The notes below the pieces were generated by a model that saw only the letters and a list, made by a program, of their open reading frames with translations, was not told the origin of the DNA and did no database searches. A DNA stretch of 64,000 nt from Tetradesmus obliquus (taxonomy: Eukaryota; Chlorophyta; Chlorophyceae; Sphaeropleales; Scenedesmaceae): contig CP126193.1 of assembly GCA_030272155.1 (NCBI GenBank), positions 2,356,001 to 2,420,000 on the forward strand, given 5' to 3'. The position numbers and the translations under genes are program-made. Shown piece after piece: positions 21,728-34,800 of this stretch (position 1 is the first letter of the stretch; the number at the start of each line of letters is the position of its first letter).

Positions 21728-22708
21728 TGCAGATGTCAGCATCTGTAGGGCTTGCGCCACCTGAGGCCGGACGGCTGCATCCAGCGCTGCCGTTGCTGCT
21801 GCTGTACCTTGCTGCAACCGGAAAAGAAAACCCGTGCGATCAGCAGGCACACATGTCAAAAGCTGTTGCACCATGTGGGCATAGCAAGCTCAGTGCTGAG
21901 TGCCGCACTGTGGTCTGAATGTGCACAAGTTACAGCAACACTGCACTTGCTGAGGTGCCACAGCATAACCGGACGCAGAACTGACAGGAGTCCAGCAGCC
22001 ACCTGGCTGCTGCTGCCTGGGTTGCTGCTGTGACTTGCACGGGGCTGGCATGCATGCACTGTAGCCTAGTGTCTGCTGACATCAAACACTGACATATCAT
22101 ATTACCCTGGCGCTCGCAGAAGCGTACCAGCAGTGTTGAAGTTAGCCTGCTTTGTTCAGCGCACCTGCTCCTCTAGCCAGGCCAGAAACTTAGCATACGT
22201 GGGTGGCCGCTGCTGCCCAAGCAGGTGTGCATTCCTGCAAGCAGAGGCACAGCAAGCAGCAGCAGAAGCCGTGCGCCGGGAAAACTTGCAGAGAGGGACG
22301 GTCGGCAGGGGTACTAGCTTGACAAAGTCACATCACCCATGCATGTGGCAGACGTCTCTGCTTGGCGACAGTAACATCATGATGCCTGCTGCATGCCTGC
22401 CATTGCAAGATATCAAGCACGAGTATTTACTGACTTTGCCAAGCCTGCAGGATCATTGCCTACCCCACCAGCCTGAGTGCTGAGCAACTGCGCTGTGTGG
22501 TGTGTTCTCAAGATCACCTGATCAGCCGCTGCAGGTGCAGCTGCCAATCCACCACCAGGCAGCCCTGCCTGGCTAAGGCAGTGGTGTATGACCACTGCCG
22601 ATGCTGCGTGAGCAGCGTCTGAGGCGACGCAGGCGCAGGCACTGCTACACCGTCATGCACAAGCACAGGATCGCCTGCTGCCGCTGCTGTAGCTGCTGCT
22701 GTGTGCAT
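19405..22708 (-). CDS. PLP-dependent class IV aminotransferase (plant D-amino-acid aminotransferase-like)
   Basis: Seven exons, 22518-22708, 22165-22234, 21668-21811, 21344-21446, 20992-21029, 19735-20204 and 19405-19549, join in phase to 386 aa. The order fits fold-type IV enzymes: WSYTTALARQG and WQLHLQRL near the start, LSVLVWAK, then AQAKHCGWALQRQPLEQL and LLEGLVSNFFVIAD around the cofactor site, GISQARVLQAC, WREAFLTN and the final IQPVASVQLPDGS. The closest plant relatives I know are poorly characterised proteins distinct from chloroplast ADC lyase; the substrate (branched-chain, D-amino acid or aminodeoxychorismate) cannot be told. A 13-residue polyglutamine from a CAG run interrupts exon 3 and an Ala/Ser stretch interrupts exon 6. 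The 38-nt exon 5 is the shortest and least certain. No obvious targeting peptide. Confidence 0.82.
20171..20473 (-). repeat. Copy of the acceptor end of aminotransferase exon 6
   Basis: 20418-20473 repeats the exon 6 start (20171-20212; LLVAGGPRE coding) with a CTGCAG acceptor in front. It also contains a stretch of CAGGCAGCA-type 10-mers at 20229-20300. Confidence 0.75.
21204..21300 (-). repeat. Short tandem repeat in aminotransferase intron
   Basis: About three units of a roughly 33-bp GCAGCTGCAGCTGTGTGGCA-type sequence lie between exons 5 and 4. Confidence 0.85.
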
Positions 22709-23130
22709 GCACCATGTATGGCGTAAAGGGTGCTTGGAGCTTGCAGCTTGTGAGAAGTTGTGTACAGCATGTGCAGCTGGGCTGCGCAGGCCGCGTTGTC
22801 TGCTGCTATTGCAGGGCTTCAGCATGTGAGCTTGTGTGTTGAGTGACATGCCAGAGGGACCCAAGTAATGCACTGCAGCTGCTGAATGCGCAGTTTGTGT
22901 GCTTGAGGCGTGTTATGTAGGCTGATAAGCTCATCACAAGGAGCAAAGGCCAAGTACAGGATGGATGTCAGAAGAAGTTGAGCAGACACAACATGGCTGG
23001 CAGACTGCCAGGTGGCAGTGTGAGGGGCGTTTGCGAGGGAGGCTGCTCTGTTTCACTCAGTGAAAGGCAGGTGTTTTGGTTGCGACAGATACACACGTTG
23101 ATGAGCGCACTTCTGCCGTAGTTCGCAACC
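22709..23130. promoter_or_regulatory. Divergent promoter region, aminotransferase and plastid protein
   Basis: The two start codons face away from each other across 422 bp without coding signal. No specific motif is identified. Confidence 0.5.
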
Positions 23131-24476
23131 ATGCTGCACAGAGGAGCTGTACCCAGCACAGTACAGCGGCACACATGCAGCACTAGCTGTCCACAACAGC
23201 AGGGTAGCCTCTTGACTCCTTTTAAACAAACTACGCAGCGCCGGTGTATCGCCCTAGCCAGCAGACAGTCAGATCGCAGCCTCAGCGAACACGACGGGGG
23301 GCTGCTGCGCAAGGCCGTGCTTGCAACAGCTGTGTGTTGCGTGTTTGCGAGTAATGTAGGAGCTGCTCGGGCAGATAGCCAGAACTGGGTGCCTAGGAGG
23401 CACCACAGGCACATAGGCGAGCGCTTCACTGACACTTGGGCAGACAGCATCGTAGAGGTACGTGTAAGGGTCAACAAGGTCATTTTCAACTCTGTACCTT
23501 CCTTTAAAAGCAGTGCCGGAGCTTGCACTGCTAGCTGACAGGCGTATCTTGCTGCTGGACATTCATGCTGTTCAGCAAGAGCAGCAGCAGGCTCTGCAAT
23601 GCCATGGTCAGCTGTGTAAGCAGTCCAGCAGCAATGCTGGCTTGTCAGTGTTGTTTTCGTTTGCTTTTGCAGATTGAGCAGGTCACTTCCTCGCGGGTCA
23701 GGGATCTGGAAAAGCAGCTAGAGCAGGAGCGCAAGCGTGCAGACGTGAGCACCGCGTTTGCAGCAGCGTTGAGGCAGTTGCATGTACCGCTTTCACAGCT
23801 TCGTGTGCATTGCTACAGCCATCATATCCGCATGTTTATGCGCTGCTCTGGCCATTTGCTGGTGGCCAGGCTGCATGAGTAGCAACAAAACCAGCACACG
23901 CGGCGTTGTGGTGGCACAGGTTGCGGTGCAAGTGTATTTGCTCGCAACAGCCCGACTCCCATAAACTGCTACAGCAATCTGTCGTCGCTGACTGATGTTC
24001 GTCGCTACCTGTGCATGTGTGTCTGCTGTGCAGTCAGAAGCCAGCAAGCGGCGAGAGGCTGAGCAGAAGTTCAAGCTGCTCAGTTTGCAGCAGGTGCGAT
24101 GCTGCTGCAGCAGCAGCAGCAGCAGCAGCGGTAGCACAGCGATAGCGCAGCATGCGTCGCGTTGCAATGGCGGTGCACGCCGTCAAACTAGTTGCAGCAG
24201 CAGCGCATTGCTCAACGCATGTACTGCAAGTAACCTGCAGGCCGCAGCTGTGCGCAGCAAGCATTACAGCTGTGATTTGCTGTACTTATGCCATCACACG
24301 CAGCTCCGTTATGCTAGCCAGCTCCGGATGCAAACATATGCTGCCCCAGCAAAGCAGTTGCCGCGCTGCTGCTGCTGCTTCAGCCAGCCACTCTTCCTCT
24401 TGTTCTGTCTGACCCTTGATCACTCTCCTTCACCCCTGCTGCGCTTGTCTGTGCTGCTTATCTGCTTCCACAATCA

Positions 24477-24513
<37 letters not shown>

Positions 24514-27190
24514 CAGAAGTCAGCGCGGCCTGCAGACGATGACACGTGGCTCAGCATCAAGGTGGCTGGCGCAGACGTGACAGGGCCCCTGGCCTTTGCG
24601 CTGCTGTTTGGCGGCATCTACGCAGCCTGGAGCAGCAGCAATGAAGCCAAGGCGCGGCAGCAGCAGGGCAGATGGGTGTATGACCGCGGCCTGGGAGGCA
24701 AGAAGGTGAAGAGAGTCTGCTGCAGCTGCTGTATTTAAGTACTTGCAAGCTGCAGATGGCCATCATCAGCTGCGGGCATGCCAAGCAACAGCATGGCAGC
24801 ATGCAGTGCTGAATTGCTTAGTTGCTTACATGCTTAGGTGCTTGGTGCCTGGTTCACTTGGTGCCCGTGTATGCTTGCTGCTGGTGTGTGCATGCAAGTC
24901 AACACGTTCTCTGAGTTGTACGCCCGCTGCTGCGTGCGCGTGTTGTGCTTGGTGCAGGTGTGGGTGCCGTACAAGACAGGCGCAGCAGCAGGCAGCAGCG
25001 ACCTGCCGGAGCAGCTGTCTGATGCCGCCTTTGAGGAGCTCACCAGCAAGGCAGCAGGCCTGGCAGCAGAGCAGCGACGGAAGGAGCAGCCCTACCAGCC
25101 ACCCAGCTGGTGAGCTTGCTGCTGCTGCTGCTGCTGTACTCTGCAACAAGTTGTCGGCGAGGAGTGTGGGCTGAAGCAACACATTGCTCCTAATGAAGCA
25201 AACGGCATGTGCATTGTGTCTGTAGCCGAGCAAATGGCGGGTGTCCTGCGCTGCAGCTGCCTGTGATGCACGCTCTGAACACTTGTTGTGCCACTGCGCA
25301 GGCTGGCCTGCAGTCATGCGTGGCTTTGTGTCCAGCAATCAGCTATGCATGCAGCATTCTGTTCTGCTGGATGGCTCAGCGACGCTATATGCCCATGCCT
25401 CACACGCTGCGCTGCTGCTGCTGCTGCTGCTGCTGCTGTGTGCCAGGTGGCAGGCGCCCATGAGCTTTGCAGCAGACGACGCCACGCGTGCAGCAGCGCA
25501 GATGCAAGCTAGCGCGCTGCTGGCGCGCATAGAGCAGGCAAAGAACAGGGGCGAGGATTACAAGATCAGCGACATTGCGCTGCTGCGCCGTATCTGCCAG
25601 GCTGGCGGCGGCGTGACAGTGGACACGCGCACCGTGGGCGGGCGGGACGCCATTTATAAGGGAGCAGTGGAAGCAGCGATGCGCAGGTGGGTTGTTGCTT
25701 GGCTGCTGTGGAAACGCGTGACTGGGGCTGGTGCAGCACAGTGCAGCGTAGACAACCGACTGGAGTTAGTGGTAGGGATGTTTTGAGCTAGTGCGCGAGT
25801 GTTGTTCTCTGCTGGTCGACAGGCTGATTGCACAGCTTGATTGTTGCACGTGAACAGGTACTTGCTGTGTAGCGTGTTGCAATCCTGCCTCGCCTCTCGT
25901 CTAAGCATTCCTTTATGCATGTTCCCAATACAACACCTCTGTGATGTTGCAGGTGCCTGGAGCCGATCAGTGTGGACGAGGCCGACCTGGCTGAGGAGGC
26001 CTCGCTGCAGTTTCCCCACAACATGTCAATACTCAACACGGCTGCCTTTCTCAGCGCATGATCTATCACACAACCACGTCATCTAATGCACAACCCCGTA
26101 TCATGCACGTCTTCGCAGGTGCCTGGAGCCCAGCAGTGTGGACGAGGCCGACCTGGCTGAGGAGGCCCCGCTGGCTTTCACATTTTACATATCCCGACAG
26201 TCTGCCTTTGTCAGTGCAGCGACAACATAACCATCCTTATTCTGCACGTCTTCGCAGGTGCCTGGAGCCCAGCAGTGTGGACGAGGCCGACCTGGCTGAG
26301 GAGGCGCCGCTGGCGTTGCACTTCCATCATCCGAATGTGTCTGCCACATCAGCATCATAAGTATCTTTCTCCTTCTGCGTGCAGGTGCCTGGAGCCGAGC
26401 AGTGTGGATGAGGCCGATCTGGCCGATGTGAGCCCGCTGGCGTTTGTGGCGGGCGTGGCGCAGGACGTGCAGATCCCCGACGAGCGCGCCGTGAGCCTGG
26501 CCGCAAACTGGGTGGCGGGCGCGTGCAGGGCGCGCGTGGTGGAGGTGCGCTGCACATTGTGTATGTTGTGGCGCTGCGTTGAGATGGATGTGTCTGACGG
26601 TGCTTCAAGGCTTCATGGCAGCCAGCAGGGGGCAGTGCTGTGCGTGCGCTGCCATGGTGCATGCTTGATTGTGCTGCGACTTGCTACACGCACACGCATG
26701 ATGCAGCTGCCTGAGCTGTGGTCTGGCGGGAGGGATGCCTGCGGTGTCTGGCAAGAGGCTGCGGCAATTGTCAGCATGGTGCTGGTTGCTTTCAATTTGC
26801 CAGCGAGCCAGTTCTGTGTTGCTGTTGTACCCTTGGTGGGCAGCACTCTGCAATCACTTGTCACTATCTGCCTGCGCTGCCATGCACTGCTGTGCAACTG
26901 CTTGCTGCTGCTGCCCTGCAATACATTGCCTTCGCTGCTCCTACCAGGCCTACACCGCTGCCAAGAAGGGCGACGACGTGCTGTGCGCGACAGCCCTAGC
27001 GCAGCTGTCAAGCCTGCTGCAGGGCATGCCAGTGTTAGAGGCAGGCAGCAGCCAGGTGGGCCTCATCTCAGATGAACTGAAGGGCTGGGCTGATGGCGAG
27101 ACGCTGCAGCGGCTGTACGGCCTGGCGATGCAGCTGGTGGAGCCGCAGCAGCAGCAGCTGGTGAGCAGCATGCTGGGCATGCGCAGCTAG
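23131..27190 (+). CDS. Plastid-targeted coiled-coil membrane protein, function unknown
   Basis: Eight exons, 23131-23457, 23673-23744, 24034-24093, 24514-24705, 24958-25109, 25447-25686, 26384-26543 and 26948-27190, join in phase to 481 aa. The first 60 residues are Ser/Arg/Gln-rich like a chloroplast transit peptide. A hydrophobic stretch ending AARA-DS (about residue 80) resembles a thylakoid-type signal. Residues about 110-155 (VRDLEKQLEQERKRAD, KRREAEQKFKLL) form a coiled coil. One membrane span follows, GPLAFALLFGGIYAAW. The C-terminal half (ISDIALLRRICQAGGG, RDAIYKGAVEAAMR, NWVAGACRARVVE) is soluble and helical. I do not recognise the family; it looks like a conserved green-lineage plastid protein. 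Three decoy copies of exon 7 precede the real one. Confidence 0.75.
25951..26310 (+). repeat. Three partial copies of the plastid-protein exon 7
   Basis: CAG-GTGCCTGGAGCC(G/C)A... with its acceptor recurs at about 25951, 26117 and 26257 before the true exon at 26384. Each copy keeps 50-60 bp coding for CLEPSSVDEADLAEEA and then diverges. All four acceptors are intact, so alternative use is conceivable. Confidence 0.9.
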
Positions 27191-27500
27191 CGGGGGTGTT
27201 TGTTTGTGAGCGGAGCTGTGGCAGCAGCTGTGGCAGCAGCAGCTGGTGAGCAGCATCCTGGCAAGTACAGCAGCCCTAATTGTTTGTTGCAAGCTGTTCA
27301 GCAGCTGTGGCAGCAACTGCGACAGCAGCAGCTGGGCATGCGCAACTAGCGGGGTGTTTGTTTGGGAACAGAGCTGTGGCAGCAGCTGCGGCTGCAGCAG
27401 CAGCAGCAGCGCCGCAGCAGCCATGGCAGCAGCTGCGGCTGCAGTTGTGATTGGTCAGCAGCAAGCTGGGCATACGCAGCTGGCGGAGCTGTTTGGCAGC
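27126..27500 (+). repeat. Degenerate tandem copies of the plastid-protein 3' end
   Basis: The end of the last exon and the following GCTAGCGGGG-GTGTTTGTTTG sequence recur near 27236-27280, 27325-27372 and 27455-27500, in what should be the 3' UTR. Confidence 0.8.
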
Positions 27501-28801
27501 TGCAGCTGTGGTTTTTGCATAGGCCCTAAGCTGCTGTGGATGACTGGTCGGTGCGTAACGCTGCAGCTGTTCTTGTATAGGCGGCATGCTGAAGCAGCTC
27601 TAGCAGTGTGCTGTGTACCCGTGTGCACAGCAGCAACAGCTGTGCAGTGCTCCTGGTGATGCTGCTTCCTGCTTGCAATGTTTGCAGACAGCTATGTAAA
27701 TCAACTGGCTACAAAGTAGATGTGGTGATTGGTTTTCAACCATGAGTATGAGTTTGAGCAACAGTAACTGAAGAATGAATGGGAGAGCTTAGCGGGAAGG
27801 AACTCTCATTCCCCGGGTTTCTATTGGGCTAGATTACTACTTGCTTGGTGGGCGTTACACAGCAGCATGGTCTACTGTTGCGCCTTGTCTGACAGAGCAC
27901 GCACCTCAAGAGCTTACACAGACAGTAGCCGATGCGGAGTTGCCATGCAGTACACAGGCAACCCTGCCTGTTTGGGGAGCCAATGACAGGCTTATCAGGG
28001 CATAAGTACACTTGAAGTTGGGACGCCATTAGCCCAGCCCTTGTCAGCTGTGCTAGATCATGCAAAATTCACAGCGCACAGATGCACAATTCAAGTAGAC
28101 CGTATACTGAGGCAACGCTGTCAGGACAAACAGCTGGCCACTGCATTTGAGTGTGTCAGGAACTGCCGACTGTCAGGATTTGCCTTGCGGCAAAATGAAG
28201 TGCTGAAGCCTGTGGTCTTGTCGAGCCGTCAAACCCTAGTCAAACCCTGGTCAAATTCTACAATTGTCAAGTAATACACTTGGCTTGTCACGCGCTGTTG
28301 AGTCGTGAGCCATCAGGCTCCTCTATTGATAACAATCTCTACTCCAAATGGCTGCAGAAACTGCAATACTTGCTAGTAGCAGCCAGGTGACTGTTTGCGA
28401 GTAGGCACTGTGTGTAAAACACATGCACCAACAAGCATCCAGACAACCAAGCGACACCACCCCTGTCCCCTGGTCAAACAATCACAACGTGCTGGTTGCT
28501 AGGCACAACAACCAATGAGCCCGCCGCAGCACTGCTGGCAGCAGCACGTTGCTGCTGCCGCTTGCTGCCGCTGCTCCCACCATGCCCTGCACACCGGCTG
28601 CTGCGTCTAACCCCCAAAGCCAACCAGCCCCTCATGCTGCCGCTGCAGCAACACACCCGCTGGCATGGAAACGCACCAATCGGCCAGCACTTTATCACTG
28701 ACTGAATACCTGCGGCTGTGAATCAACACACGCACACATATCATGCACCAACAAACACTAGCTGCAGCCATGGCTTGAGTACATCAAATCCATCACCAAA
28801 C
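27501..28801. other. Convergent intergenic region
   Basis: No gene is seen between the ends of the plastid-protein gene and the ZIP gene. A TGTAA motif occurs near 27696-27700. Confidence 0.5.
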
Positions 28802-28971
28802 TCAAGCCCAGATGCCAAGCGCGCACATTGCGCCAGCACCCAGCACCACTGCCAGGTACATGCAGAAGCGCAGGCCGGGCCGCACGGTGAGGTCTCCCTT
28901 GCTGAACTCCTCTGCCAGCAGCTGGTTGAGGCCGATGTACAGCAGCATGCCGCCTGCAGAAACAGAGACAT

Positions 28972-29012
<41 letters not shown>

Positions 29013-29423
29013 GCCCGTGTCAGATAATGAGCGATGAGCTGGAAGAGGCCGATGTACAGCAGCATGCCGCCTGCAGAAGAAACAACATAACAGCAGCAGC
29101 AGCAACGGCAGCGGCAGCAGCGGCAGCAGCAGCAGCACACGTTACATGGTCGACTAATGACGAGAGGTGTGGTGCCTTGTCCATTGTCCTTGCTGCTGAC
29201 CCTCAGCGGTACTGCCAGCTGTGCATTGCCCCTGGACAGCAGCGGCACTGCCAGCAGTGAGCTGGCTCGACAGCTGCCAACATGCATATCGGGTGGTCCG
29301 ACATTCCGCCTTGCAAAGCAACGATACACACCTGACACGCCGTTGAGGCCGCCCTGCACGGCGCGGTTGGTGAGGCTGGTGGCGTCGTAGGTTGAGGCGA
29401 TGGTGATGCCGATGGCAATGCCT

Positions 29424-29456
<33 letters not shown>

Positions 29457-31174
29457 CAGTTATAGCAGCAGCAGTATGCAGACGCTGTGCCAGCGCGTTG
29501 TGAGGGGAAGTGAAAGGGACAGATGGTGATGCCAATTGCAATGCCTGCAGAGGCGCATCATTAGTGACCGAAAGTGAGGGGATGTGGAAGGAAGAGATGG
29601 TGGCCCGGCTGAGTGTGGCCGGGGGTGGCGCCAATGCGTGTGCAGCCTCAGCAATAGGGGCGGTGTGCTTGGCTGCAGCTGCGTCTAACGGCTTGCTGCT
29701 ACACCTGCCTGAACAGCACACGAACAAAGCAATCTCCACCCAGCCATGCAACTGCTGCGAGTGCTGCGCTGTGCTGCTGTTGCCCCAGGCACCCACCTGC
29801 AGGCGTTGTCACGCTGTACACAAACAGCATCAGCACCTTCTTGAGGGTCGAGAAGCTGGTCAGGGCCAGCACAGAGCCCAGAGCCAAACCCTCCAGGCCC
29901 TGATGGATTGCCAGTGCCGTAATCAGTGTCAGCACCAGCTGCTTGTCCCCCGTTATAACCCCCACGCCGATGCCGATAATAACACTGTGGAAGATGCAGC
30001 CGAGCTCCATCGTGACAGCAGTGACACCCTGCCTGATCGTCTTCATCTTCGTTGCTGCTTCTGACACATTCTCTGAGGAGCTGCTGTGAATGCGGTGGCA
30101 GTGGAAATCGGCTCCCTTTTTAGGGGTCGAGTTTGAGTGATGCTCTGTGCTTGTGACAGCGCAGGTACTGGAGTCCTTATCCTCCTCCTCCTGCTCTTGA
30201 AGCTCGTTCCTGTATGACTCGGGGGCCAGTATGCCTGCAAGAGTGCTGTCAAGGATGACCAGCAGCAGGATGCCCGCCAGGATGGCGCAGCCGCCGACAG
30301 GCACTGGGAACTTCAGCGGCAGCCCATCAAGCTGCTCCAGCGCCTGCGGGCAGCACAACAGCACAGGACCCAGGTTAAGAACTAATTCAACATGTGAACA
30401 TGTGAAGTGCGCAGGTTGGAGAATGGCTGCGGTATGCCATCACGTGCCTTGCTGTTTTGTACCGGGAAATGGCTGGTTCAATAGGTGGCTGCAAACAGCG
30501 GTTGCACGCAAAACAGGTTGAGCCTTGCAGTGTGGTGCTGCTTCCTGCCATGTGCTCAAAAGCTGCCGAGTGCGCTGCTGGACACTAAAGCAGCAGCGTA
30601 CAGCAGCATGCTGGCGCGGCAGGAAGTCTGTCCCACCTCAGGCACGATGTGCACCAGCGCCAGCGCTGTGATGACACCTCCGCTGAATGCGCGCAGCAGC
30701 CGCGGCACCACTGTGTTGGTGCTCCTGAACCAAAGGGTGATCAAGCTGCACATGGAAGCTGCAAAGATGACAAACAGCCCAGCCACCCTGCAGCATGACA
30801 GCACACAAGTGCAGACGGCAGTGTCTCAGCTGTCTGCTGATGTGGTCTTGATGGTGACACGCATTCCGTCAGCTGTACCATTCTGCACAGACCTAGGTCT
30901 AATGTGAGTATGGCGAAGGAGCTCTGTCAGCAATGCTGATGCCCTGCCAGTGTTGTAGGTGCCTTACTGCCAGTGCAGCAGGCAGGCCGCTGCTCCTGCT
31001 GCTGCTGCTCTTCTGCACTGCCTGCAGCTGGGTTGCATGCTCAAGCTGGTATCCATACATAGCGAGTGGCTGTTACCTGAGCTCCCAGCCGGCTGACATC
31101 AGCGGATGTCCCCCAGCATTCGCGCCCTCCTGCTGGTGCGCATGGACGTGCTCGAGTCCAAGGAGCAGCCGCAT
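28802..31174 (-). CDS. ZIP-family zinc/iron transporter
   Basis: Five exons, 31077-31174, 30637-30787, 29797-30343, 29332-29421 and 28802-28953, join in phase to 345 aa, the usual ZIP length. The metal-site helices are clear: FHSVIIGIGVG (TM4) and IHQGLEGLALGS (TM5). Other spans are AGLFVIFAASMCSLITLWF, FSGGVITALALVHIVPE, GIAIGITIAS and FCMYLAVVLGAGAMCALG. A variable loop between TM3 and TM4 is rich in acidic residues and His (HH, HCHRIH), as in zinc transporters. The first exon starts with a His-containing tail (MRLLLGLEHVHAHQQEG). ZIPs import Zn, Fe or Mn into the cytosol; the metal here is inferred. The 650 bp upstream would hold its promoter. Confidence 0.9.
28977..29011 (+). repeat. CAG tract (CTG on the ZIP sense strand)
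   Basis: An uninterrupted run of CAG of about 11 units, in the ZIP intron between exons 4 and 5. Confidence 0.9.
29041..29549 (-). repeat. Partial copies of ZIP exons 4 and 5 starts
   Basis: 29041-29077 copies the acceptor end of exon 5 (GGMLLYIGL coding). 29521-29549 copies the acceptor end of exon 4 (GIAIGITI coding). Each lies in the intron just upstream of its parent exon. Confidence 0.85.
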
Positions 31175-31824
31175 CTTGACTCCTCCGCCAGATTAATTTG
31201 AGGAAGTTTAATTTTGGCAACACTTCACAACAAATACAGCAAATGTCGTGCCTAGGTGCAGTGCTTGCTGTGTACTGGCGTCCGCGCGTTTCGAGTTACA
31301 CCAGCGGCAGCGACAGCTGGAGTCGTCGAATATGATACTTTAACTACTATGAGTGTGGTAGAAGACGGCTGCTGTCAGCTACAAAGCCCCCAAAGTGTTC
31401 GGGGCAGTGATTACCGCACTTTCGAAAAGTAACCCCCAGTGACCGATGGCGCACCCTGCAACAGTAGCAGTACTCTCAAACGCGTTTACATGAAGTTTCA
31501 GGTATGATTAAAGGACGGAGCCGTTAATACAGGCATTGACGTGCACCGGTCTCGCTTGAAAGGACACGCCCTGCTCAAGGCAACAACTGCAGTAAGAGCC
31601 GGTATAAAAGAATAGCAGGCGACACGCATTGCAGTAGCCGGTCAAAATGATCGAATGCACAGTTACAGCTCACCAAACTAGGCGATCCAAGCCTGAGCAC
31701 GTGGCATGGCACGTGTCACCCAGCTGTGCCAAGCACTGCAGCAGGCAGCCACAGCATGCACACAACACACTGACGCTCCTGCGTCCCTGCAACCCAAAAG
31801 AGCACACACAAACACAGAAACCGC
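31175..31824. promoter_or_regulatory. ZIP upstream region and HisRS 3' region
   Basis: No coding signal. The composition is more AT-rich near 31310-31620 than in the genes. A minus-strand TGTAA motif (TTACA at 31663-31667) lies about 160 bp past the HisRS stop. Confidence 0.5.
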
Positions 31825-34800
31825 TCATGCTAGCTGGTCCACGGGCACCTCTGTCTGCTCACGTGAAGCCAGATCCTTCACAGCCACAGCACCCCGCTCC
31901 CACTCCCCGCCGCCAACAAGCAGCAGCCGTGCAGCGCCGCTGCGCTCAGCATGCTTGAAGGCCCACTTCATCTTCTTGGCTTCCAAAATAACATCCACGC
32001 GGCGGCCGGCGGCACGCAGGCGGGCTGCGATGCCGCAGGCTGCGGGCCGCAAGCTCTCGTCCATCACCATGATGACGTCATCCACCTGCAGCAGCACAGC
32101 CAGTGATTGTGCAATTACTCGCTCCAGTAATTGTGCATTCACTCCTGAATATTGTATAAATTCGTCCTTTGACAGTCAGCCGCCGCCGTCAGTAGCAGCA
32201 GCAACTCAACAGGGACACTCACTCATGTCAACGCATGAAATGCAATTGCTGCAGTGCAAACTACCATCAATCCAATGCCAACTATTCATACCACAAGCAG
32301 CACTTGCAGCATCATGGTGACAGCAGAAAGCACACCAACAGCACCAGCAACGCCACTTAATAGGAAAAAACATGTACCTACCTGCTGAGTCAGCGCTGGC
32401 AGCTGAGGCTTATCCTTCCGCAGCTCCACAAATACAGCATCACCAACGCCATATAAACCATTTGAAACACAATCAGCACTGGCAGCATGACAGCAGAAAG
32501 CACACCAACAGCACCAGCAACACCTCGTTCTGGCACCCACCTGCTGAGTCAGCGCTGGCAGCAGCTGCTTGTCCTTCAGCAGCTCCACAATGACTGCATC
32601 ACCAAAGCCAAAGCCAGCACAGGGCACGTCCTCGCCGCCGAATGTGCCCAGCAACTTGTCATAACGGCCGCCGCCGCAGATGGCACGCAGCTGCCCTGCC
32701 CGGTCAAAGCCCTCAAAGACAACCCCTGCAGGTGGTTTCAATGAACAAAGGTGCACCTTCAGAATGTGCATCGGTCACTTAGGGGCTGCTGACAGCAAGG
32801 GTTTTGTTGACTGCTGCACTCTTGGTGGTTTGACTGCTGCACTTCGAGGTGGAAGTGAAGCAGGTTGGTGCACAACGGGATGGTGCGGTGAAGTAATGAT
32901 GGATGTGTGCATTTAGATGTCCAGGGGTGAATGACTCAGGGTTGCGCGGGGTGGGTCAACCGCGAGTAAGTGAGCCCGGGCGGCTGCTGCCGCTGCTGTG
33001 CGGTGCCTTGTCCGCTGCCAGGCCCCACGGGGCAAGGGGCTGGAGCAAGGAAGCACCGCGCTGTGTATGCAAAGCATTAGGCCGTATGCTCCAAGCAACG
33101 TGGACGACTCAGCCACCCGTACCCACCCACCACCGTCACAACCACCTGCAACCATTCATAACAAAACATGACAACATTCATAACAACAAATTACCAAAAA
33201 CAGCGCACCTGTGTAGTAGGCCAGGCCGCGCACAACACCAGCATCAGACACCAGCCACTCCTGGAAGCCATACCCAACAACCATGTGTAAGTTTGCACGC
33301 ATGAGGCTGCCCAGCAACCACGCTGCCGCTTCCCAACCACCACGCACACAACCCGACCGCTGCCGCTTCCCAGCCACCACTGTCGCAGCACCTGCAACTG
33401 TTCATAAAAATAACATAACAACAAATCAAAACAAACAGCGCACCTGTGTAGTAGGCCAGGCCGCGCACCACACTAGCATCAAACACCAGCCACTCCTGGA
33501 AGCCATATCCGGCAGCCAGGGCCCACAGCTGCCGCAGGTCGCCCAGTGCGTCGTGGCCAGCAGGGCCTAGCAGCTCCCCTAGCTGGTCCAGGCTGCGGCA
33601 CGACAGCGCCGACAGAATGCCTGCAGTGCACAGAGCATTGCAATAGTTTAATTTCATTAGTCGAGTTTGTTGTTATTAGTTGATACAGGCAGTTGAAGAG
33701 GGGTCCCTACTTTCGGCAGGGCAGCAATGCTGGGCACAAGCACGGCGAGCATCAGAGCGCACAAGCAAGCACACAGAGCAGGAAATGCATAACAACACAC
33801 CGTTCGTAACACCTGCCGGCACGGCCGCGCCGCATGCTCACCCTCTGTTGCGTCTGCGCTGACCCCTAGTGCCGCCAGCTCCGCTTCCACCTTGTCACGC
33901 GGCAGCTTCTCAAGCTTGTCCACAATCACACACACCTGCAGGCACGCGCACGCAGCGACAGTGTTCACAGTGAGCACAGTGTGCATAAAGGAGGCCTGTT
34001 ACACTGTGTACGTGGGCGATGGATAGGGTGCAGGAGTTGCTTAGTTCAGGATAAGAGGCCCTGGCTTGTAGGTGCTTGCACCTCCACAACCGCGCCACGC
34101 ACAGCTCTCCACCAACACAGTTGACTTTGCCCGATCGCTTACGTGCAACATGCCATCTCTTTGTCAACAAGCTGCGCCTGAGCAGCCGCCGCAGCGCCGC
34201 ACCTGTGCAAAGTTCTCGGGCGGCACGCTGTATCGCTCCAGCACCGCCGCCAGCACCTTGCGGCTGGACACCTTGATGCCCACGTCAGCAGCGCTGATGC
34301 CCACACGGCTGAAGAAGGTGGTGATGGCTGCCAGCAGCTCGGCTTCAGCCTCCACACCTGCCGCAGGTCAAGAAATAACAACATAACACAATGACAACAG
34401 GTTATGTGCCACGTGGCTGAAGAAGGTGGTGATGGCTGTCAGCAGCGCAGCCTCAGCCTCCACGCCTGCGACAACAAGCAGTACATGGCACAACATGATG
34501 TGACAATGTAGCCTAAACCTACTTGCTGAGTAAATGAGAAATCACATGTCGGCTGCCAGCAGCTCGGCTTCAGCCTTCACATCTGCGGCAGGCCATGAAA
34601 TAACAACATAACACAACGACAATAGGTTATGTGCCCGCGCGGCTGAAGAAGGTGGTGATGGCTGCCAGCAGCTCAGCCTCAGCCTCCACACCTGCGGCAG
34701 GTCATGAAATAACAACATAACAAAACAGAGATACGACATTACAGAACAGAGATACGTTATGTGCCCGACAGCCGAAGAAGGTCGTGATGGCAGCCAGCAG

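Noticed and set aside
28758-29138. Long Leu-rich and Cys-rich ORFs around the CAG tract
   Set aside because: Frame shadows of a (CAG)n/(CTG)n run inside ZIP introns. The ZIP gene explains the region.
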